Origin: CAZNER01 sp964572065
GTDB taxonomy: Bacteria > Patescibacteriota > Dojkabacteria > JAHIVN01
DNA: 11,791 bases
Direction of reading: 5' to 3'
Assembly (NCBI GenBank): GCA_964572065.1
Contig: CAZNER010000062.1
Span: 1-11,791 of the forward strand
The notes under the pieces were generated by a model. That model was not told the origin of the DNA and ran no database searches. It saw nothing but the letters and a program-made list of their open reading frames with translations. A program made the translations under genes and the position numbers. Positions 7,509 through 11,791 of this stretch are shown here, piece after piece (positions within the stretch are counted from its first letter, which is position 1; each line of letters begins with the position of its first letter).

Positions 7509-9500
7509 ATGTGTGGAATATTTGGAATAATAAAAAAGTATAATTCTAAAGTTGATGTAAAAGAAGTTAAAAATAATATAGATATTTTATTTCAGTTATC
7601 TGAATCTAGAGGTAAAGATGCTTCAGGATTGGCTGCTGTTAGCGATAATAAAATCAAAGTTCTAAAAGATTCAGTATCTGCTTCGGAATTTATCAAAACT
7701 TCTAAATATAATAAATTCTGTTCTGATTTAAATGGTATATCTACTGTTATTGGACACGCTCGTATGGAAACAGACGGTTCATATACAGATAGCTGTAATA
7801 ATCAACCTATTGTTAAGGATGGCTGTGTTACAGTACATAATGGAATAATAGTAAATCATAAAAGTATCTGGAAAAAATATAGTAAATTAAAAAAGAAATT
7901 TGAGGTTGATAGTGAAATTATTAATTCTTTATTGCGGAGTCGATCTGAATCTACTGGTGATAAGATAGATGCTGTAAGAAAAACTTTAAGGGAATTAGAA
8001 GGTTCTTATTCAATTGGTGTTTTATTTGATGATATTGATTCTTTACTACTTGCAACTAATACTGGATCATTATATTTATTGGAAGACGATTCTATCGGAA
8101 TGAATTTGTTTGTTTCTGAGAGATTTTTTGCTGATCAATTTAATTTAAAGACAGGAAAAAGTTACATAATAAAAAAAATTGAATCTCAGAATGGTGTTTT
8201 TATTAATTTGAGAGATCTAGAGAAATGTTATTTTAAAATTAATACTAAGAATAATATTGGATTCAGGTCGAGAGTCAAAAACAGGAAAATCGAGATATTA
8301 AAGAGTGTAAATAAAAGCAATAGAAAGTTTGAAGAAATAAAAGAGAAAAATATTAGAAATAAGAAATTAATTGAAGAAATAATTAAGACTGAATTTAATA
8401 GGAATGAAAAAAAGATAAAGAAGTTAAGGAGATGCAGGAAGTGTATACTTCCGGAAACAATGCCTTTTATTAAGTTTGATAAGAACGGAGTATGTAATTA
8501 TTGTCATAATTACCAGAAGATGGAAGTAAGAGGTAAAAGGAGTCTATTAAAAGAGATTAAAAAGTACGATTTAGATCCGAAAAAGAATAATTGTATAGTA
8601 GCCTTTAGTGGTGGGAGAGATAGTAGCTATGCTTTACATTATGTAAAAAAGGAACTGGGTTTAAATCCAGTTCCTTTTTCTTATGACTGGGGGATGTTGA
8701 CTGATTTAGGGAGAAGGAATCAAGCTAGAATGACTGGGAAGTTAGGAGTGGAACATATACTTATATCTGCTGATATAGGGAAAAAGAGAGATAATATAAG
8801 AAAGAATATACAAGCATGGTTAAAAAAACCTCACATTGGTATGATTCCTTTATTTATGGCTGGAGATAAACAATATTTTTATTATCTAAATAAGATAAAG
8901 AAAGATATGAGTATCGATCTAGTTATATATGCATCAAATGCACTTGAAAAATCTGATTTTAAATATGGCTTTTCGAATATTAAAACTTTTAATAAGAAGT
9001 TTGAGGGATATAAACAGATTAAAAAGACAAAAGCTATTAAATTGCTGTTTTTTTATATCAAGCAATATATTACAAATCCCTCTTATATTAATTCTTCACT
9101 TATGGATACATTTGGAGCATTTGTATCGTCATTTTTTGTGAATAAGGATCATTTGTACTTGTTTAAATATATTAAATGGGATGAAAAGTTAATTGAAAAT
9201 ACTCTAATTAAAAAATATAATTGGGAGTTAGCACCAGATACAAAAACTAGTTGGCGAATTGGTGATGGAACAGCAGCATTATATAACTATATATACTATA
9301 CTATTACAGGCTTTACAGAGAATGATACTTTTAAAAGTAATCAGATAAGAGAAGGTCAAATAAGTAGAAAAGAGGGTTTAGTTTCTACAAACAAAGAGAA
9401 TGAACCAAGGTTAGAATCATTAATATGGTATGCAAATACAATAGGTATTGATTTAGAAGAAGCTATAAAAAGGGTAAATCAAGTGAAGAAGATATATTAA
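7509..9500 (+). CDS. Fused class II glutamine amidotransferase and WbpG/PseA-type N-acetyl sugar amidotransferase
   Basis: A 663-residue two-domain enzyme. Residues 1-240 are an Ntn-type glutaminase: Cys2 in MCGIFGI is the nucleophile, with RGKDASG (34-40), GHARMETDG (82-90), NNQP (97-100), VHNGIIVNH (109-117) and EVDSE (132-136), as in GlmS/PurF/AsnB. A lysine-rich linker (about 255-305) leads to a zinc-type cluster C309-X2-C312-X16-C329-X2-C332 and a PP-loop ATPase with SGGRDSS (367-373) and FSYDWGMLTDLGRRNQ (390-405), the N-acetyl sugar amidotransferase pattern. WbpG enzymes amidate N-acetyl sugars to acetamidino sugars and normally take ammonia from a HisH-like class I glutaminase via a HisF-like partner; this protein appears to carry its own class II glutaminase. 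Substrate assignment is inference. A strong inverted repeat lies inside the gene at 8646-8679. The stop is four bases from the convergent epimerase stop. Confidence 0.85.
   Translation: MCGIFGIIKKYNSKVDVKEVKNNIDILFQLSESRGKDASGLAAVSDNKIKVLKDSVSASEFIKTSKYNKFCSDLNGISTVIGHARMETDGSYTDSCNNQPIVKDGCVTVHNGIIVNHKSIWKKYSKLKKKFEVDSEIINSLLRSRSESTGDKIDAVRKTLRELEGSYSIGVLFDDIDSLLLATNTGSLYLLEDDSIGMNLFVSERFFADQFNLKTGKSYIIKKIESQNGVFINLRDLEKCYFKINTKNNIGFRSRVKNRKIEILKSVNKSNRKFEEIKEKNIRNKKLIEEIIKTEFNRNEKKIKKLRRCRKCILPETMPFIKFDKNGVCNYCHNYQKMEVRGKRSLLKEIKKYDLDPKKNNCIVAFSGGRDSSYALHYVKKELGLNPVPFSYDWGMLTDLGRRNQARMTGKLGVEHILISADIGKKRDNIRKNIQAWLKKPHIGMIPLFMAGDKQYFYYLNKIKKDMSIDLVIYASNALEKSDFKYGFSNIKTFNKKFEGYKQIKKTKAIKLLFFYIKQYITNPSYINSSLMDTFGAFVSSFFVNKDHLYLFKYIKWDEKLIENTLIKKYNWELAPDTKTSWRIGDGTAALYNYIYYTITGFTENDTFKSNQIREGQISRKEGLVSTNKENEPRLESLIWYANTIGIDLEEAIKRVNQVKKIY
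8646..8679. repeat. Perfect 13-bp inverted repeat inside the amidotransferase gene
   Basis: The arms at 8646-8658 and 8667-8679 are exact reverse complements (core GGAACTGG / CCAGTTCC flanked by A and T runs) around an 8-base centre that can pair further to leave a four-base loop. It looks like an intrinsic terminator hairpin with a T-tract, although the T run forms part of the stem. It lies within codons 380-391, just after the PP-loop. Whether it has a function in RNA is unknown. Confidence 0.6.
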
Positions 9501-9504
9501 TCCT

Positions 9505-10614
9505 CTACTCTATTTCCTTCTTTAGAAAATTTATTACCAATTGAGAAGGAGAATGGCTAGTTTTTAGTAGACATCTTTTATATCTTTTATAATTAGTTAC
9601 AAAATTATTAATTATTTTTGGATTAAATTTTGATAAAATAACATTCTCTCCTATACCTTCTTTACTTTCAGTTTCTGTCCTAAATAAGATAGTTGGTGTC
9701 CCTAAGTAACTTAATTCTTGTTGATTGCTACCACCGTCTGTGATTACAAATACAGCTTTACTACAAACATTAATCCAATCTAAGAAACCAAATCTCGTGT
9801 GAAGGATGATTCTTTTATTTTTATTTAAAATCTTAAAGAGTTTTTGACTTTTTAAACGTTCTCTGGTCGTTGGATGAAGTGTTATTACAAGTTCAATTTG
9901 TTTTGATATTTTTTTTAACATAGGTATTATTATATCTGTTAATCTTGATGTATATATATTTTCATACCTGTGTATTGATACAATTGCATATTTCTTATTT
10001 TGGAATAGAAACTTTTTTTTACTGCTGTGCTTTAAAGCATACATAACTCCATCATACATTATATTCATCTTTAAATTTATTTTTTTACCTTTAAATCTTT
10101 TTAAATTGTCAACCGCTTCTTTATAAGAACAAAAGTAAATATCCGTTAGCAAAAATGTTATAATACGTGATATTTCTTCTGGAAATGGTTTAAGAAGATT
10201 AAACGATCTCATTCCAGATTCTAAATGGCACACCTTACATCCTGCAAGTTTTCCCATAAGTGCTGCAAGCCATGTTGTGAAAGTATCTCCATGTGTGAGT
10301 AGATATCCTTTTTTTGGAAGCCATTTTTTAAATCTAAATATACATTGATATAATATACTTAAGAACCATGCAAGAAATTTTTTTCTAGTATTTGCCTCAT
10401 CTTTTTTATACATAACTTTATCAGGTTTCGGAAGTTTATAGACATTCAATATTTCATCAATAGTTTCTTGATGTTGTGCTGTATAGATAAGTTCATATTG
10501 CACTTTTTGGTCTAACATCTTTCTAAGCATTGGAGCAACTTTTATAAATTGAGCTCGTGTACCTATCACTACATATATTGGTGTTTGTATCTTTGATTTC
10601 TTATTCTTTTTCAT
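9505..10614 (-). CDS. UDP-N-acetylhexosamine 2-epimerase (WecB/WbpI-like)
   Basis: A 369-residue GT-B-fold epimerase that inverts C2 of a UDP-HexNAc, for example UDP-GlcNAc to UDP-ManNAc or the WbpI reaction on a diacetamido uronic acid. The family motifs are all present: GTRAQFIKVAPM (18-29), HGDT (108-111), HLESGMRS (130-137), PFPEE (143-147), SIHRYEN (213-219), HPTT (247-250) and ITDGGSNQQELSYLGTP (291-307). Several differ from textbook WecB (HVEAGLRT, TDSGGIQEE), so this is a divergent branch with uncertain substrate. The N-terminus has a basic leader before the first strand. Its start overlaps the upstream membrane-protein gene by 14 bp, which implies translational coupling. It is convergent with the amidotransferase gene with a four-base gap and no clear terminator. 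A hydrolysing epimerase (NeuC-like) is an alternative. Confidence 0.82.
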   Translation of the reverse strand: MKKNKKSKIQTPIYVVIGTRAQFIKVAPMLRKMLDQKVQYELIYTAQHQETIDEILNVYKLPKPDKVMYKKDEANTRKKFLAWFLSILYQCIFRFKKWLPKKGYLLTHGDTFTTWLAALMGKLAGCKVCHLESGMRSFNLLKPFPEEISRIITFLLTDIYFCSYKEAVDNLKRFKGKKINLKMNIMYDGVMYALKHSSKKKFLFQNKKYAIVSIHRYENIYTSRLTDIIIPMLKKISKQIELVITLHPTTRERLKSQKLFKILNKNKRIILHTRFGFLDWINVCSKAVFVITDGGSNQQELSYLGTPTILFRTETESKEGIGENVILSKFNPKIINNFVTNYKRYKRCLLKTSHSPSQLVINFLKKEIE

Positions 10615-11530
10615 ATGTTTTATTCAATAGTTTGTTTGAGAAGTAAATGCCTAGAATTAGAGATAATATGAAACTAATTAGTCTATCAATTATACTTACT
10701 GCTAGAACCTGTGCAATTGGTATATTTAGTAATTGACCAGAATACAAACTAAAAGCTTCACGGATTCCTAGATTGGCAGGGGTGATACTTAGGAATATTG
10801 AAAAACTAGAGAATATTGCCATAACCAGTAGTTTAATAATTCCAATATTTGTTCCAATTAATTGAAATTCTAAGTAAGACATGCATGTCATAATAATTAT
10901 ATTTATGAATGATAAACATGCTACTTGTATTAATGTTTTTAAATTTTTTCTTATTAAACGCCAATTATTTATTACATCAATGAATTTATTTACGAAATTA
11001 TATTTTGTTTTATGAAGTTTAGGAGAAATTATTATAACAATACTCAGAGTTAGAAAACATGATATAAAAACCATAAAAATTACTATTGAAAAAATGTTGT
11101 AATATATCTTTGTTATTATTAGTGCAGTTATTCCTACAAGAGTATTAATCCAGAAAACGATTATATAGATTCCCGAGAGCATACTTATGAATGAGCTATA
11201 TGAAAATTTATATTTCTTTTTTAGGTATATTGCATTTGATATTGATCCACCTCTGAAAGGTGAAATATAATTTCCAAGTGTATTAATTATTGATAAGCTA
11301 AAACTTTCCTTGAAAGATAAATTTATTTTAAATTCTTTTATTATAATTATATTTATAAGACTGCTGATAATGGAAAATAAAATAAATAGTATTGTTAGAG
11401 GAATAAGTAAACTTATATTTTGTATTTTTAAATCATTAATTTCTTTCCAATATTTATATACGAATATTGTTGTACCAATAGTGATGATTAAGTATATAGA
11501 AAATTTAATAATATTATTTTTAGATTTCAT
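10601..11530 (-). CDS. AglD-like/LPG-synthase-TM (UPF0104) family membrane protein
   Basis: A 309-residue protein made almost entirely of hydrophobic helices, about eight spans. Two signatures identify the family: NTLGNYISPFRGGSISNAIY (83-102), followed by LKKKYKFSYSSF, and SITPANLGIREAFSLYSG (248-265), followed by a late IDRLISF. These belong to the lysylphosphatidylglycerol-synthase transmembrane region/UPF0104 family, which includes archaeal AglD and many stand-alone members in glycan clusters. There is no soluble C-terminal synthetase domain, so lysyl-PG synthesis is unlikely; a role in moving or modifying lipid-linked sugars is inferred from context. The ATG at 11530 has only a weak GAGAA upstream. 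It is the first gene of a two-gene minus-strand operon with the epimerase and diverges from the methyltransferase gene at 11629, leaving a 98-base gap. Confidence 0.78.
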   Translation of the reverse strand: MKSKNNIIKFSIYLIITIGTTIFVYKYWKEINDLKIQNISLLIPLTILFILFSIISSLINIIIIKEFKINLSFKESFSLSIINTLGNYISPFRGGSISNAIYLKKKYKFSYSSFISMLSGIYIIVFWINTLVGITALIITKIYYNIFSIVIFMVFISCFLTLSIVIIISPKLHKTKYNFVNKFIDVINNWRLIRKNLKTLIQVACLSFINIIIMTCMSYLEFQLIGTNIGIIKLLVMAIFSSFSIFLSITPANLGIREAFSLYSGQLLNIPIAQVLAVSIIDRLISFILSLILGIYFSNKLLNKTYEKE

Positions 11531-11628
11531 TGGTTTAGTTTCTCGCTATTTTTATTTTATATAGTATATTATAATTGCGGAAATAAGTGGAATTATTTTT
11601 ATAGTTTAAATTATTACAGATTTGATCT

Positions 11629-11791
11629 GTGAATATTGAAGAATATGCAAAAAAAGCACCACAATATTATGATGTTAAGATTCCTAAATTACTAAGGAAG
11701 TATTTATGTAGTAACTCTTTTAATACCATTCTTGATTGTGGATGTGGTGATGGAGCTTTATTATATGCTTTATATAATGAGGGTTTTTTGA
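11629..11791 (+). CDS. Second SAM-dependent methyltransferase, 5' part only
   Basis: An open frame starting with GTG at 11629 runs off the right edge, giving 54 residues. It begins MNIEEYAKKAPQYYDV and contains motif I, ILDCGCGDGALLYAL, near residues 37-51, so it is the N-terminus of a class I methyltransferase. An in-frame TGA at 11623-11625 makes the GTG the earliest possible start, and no in-frame ATG follows within the visible part. No clear Shine-Dalgarno is seen. Its short N-terminal region and CGCGDG motif differ from the methyltransferase at 5449, so it is not an obvious recent copy of it. Confidence 0.7.
   Translation, partial: MNIEEYAKKAPQYYDVKIPKLLRKYLCSNSFNTILDCGCGDGALLYALYNEGFL

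Noticed and set aside
9500..9560. CCTTCT/AGAAGG inverted repeat near the convergent gene ends
   Set aside because: The loop is more than 20 bases, the stem only 6 bp, and it lies inside the epimerase coding sequence; not a credible bidirectional terminator.
65..11530. Possible alternative genetic code, because no complete gene ends in TGA
   Set aside because: Nine genes is too few in AT-rich DNA, where TAA and TAG dominate. The genes read cleanly in the standard code, and no in-frame TGA is needed to extend any domain.
11629..11791. Right-edge methyltransferase as a copy of the one at 5449
   Set aside because: Only the generic motif I is shared. The surrounding residues and the distance from the N-terminus differ, so homology beyond the fold is not shown.

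Overview
This is an AT-rich (by eye roughly 25-32% G+C) prokaryotic surface-glycan biosynthesis region. It holds nine complete protein genes, one gene cut by the right edge, and two decayed gene fragments. No rRNA, tRNA, CRISPR array or recognisable insertion sequence is visible. The lineage cannot be fixed from sequence alone. Low G+C, short intergenic gaps, patchy Shine-Dalgarno use, a DUF362 protein, an AglD-like flippase-family protein and a polyprenyl-phosphate-type glycosyltransferase would suit a candidate-phylum bacterium or possibly a DPANN-type archaeon. A few sigma70-like -35/-10 pairs with 17-18 bp spacing lean weakly towards bacteria. All complete genes end in TAA or TAG and none needs a recoded TGA.

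Layout: (1) 65-1402 (-) is a multi-spanning GT-C-like membrane protein. (2) A divergent gap with a candidate promoter leads into a tightly coupled (+) pair, a FAD-dependent oxidoreductase (1546-2817) and a DUF362 protein (2820-3848). (3) A candidate terminator and promoter precede a UDP-HexNAc 6-dehydrogenase (3934-5208). (4) At 5209-6527 lies a scrambled interval. It contains a dead 5' piece of a family-2 glycosyltransferase (about 5242-5425), a methyltransferase on the opposite strand (5449-6186), and a dead 3' piece of a nucleotide-sugar dehydrogenase (about 6313-6487). (5) An intact family-2 glycosyltransferase (6528-7499) is followed closely by a 663-residue fusion of a class II glutamine amidotransferase with a WbpG/PseA-type PP-loop sugar amidotransferase (7509-9500). 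(6) Convergent to it, on the minus strand, an AglD-like membrane protein (10601-11530) overlaps a UDP-HexNAc 2-epimerase (9505-10614). (7) A second methyltransferase starts at 11629 and runs off the window. The stretch 1-64 shows nothing.

How the genes may work together: the epimerase and the 6-dehydrogenase are the two steps that turn UDP-GlcNAc-type sugars into UDP-ManNAcA-type uronic acids. The PP-loop amidotransferase family converts an N-acetyl group of such sugars into an acetamidino group. Here the glutaminase that supplies the ammonia is built into the same polypeptide instead of coming from a separate HisH/HisF-like pair. The family-2 and GT-C-like transferases would attach sugars on lipid carriers, the AglD-like protein may handle lipid-linked intermediates, and the methyltransferases may modify sugars.

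The two main points of interest are the one-polypeptide sugar amidotransferase and the footprint of a duplicated dehydrogenase-glycosyltransferase block. In that block each duplicate lost the opposite gene, and a methyltransferase now sits at the junction.
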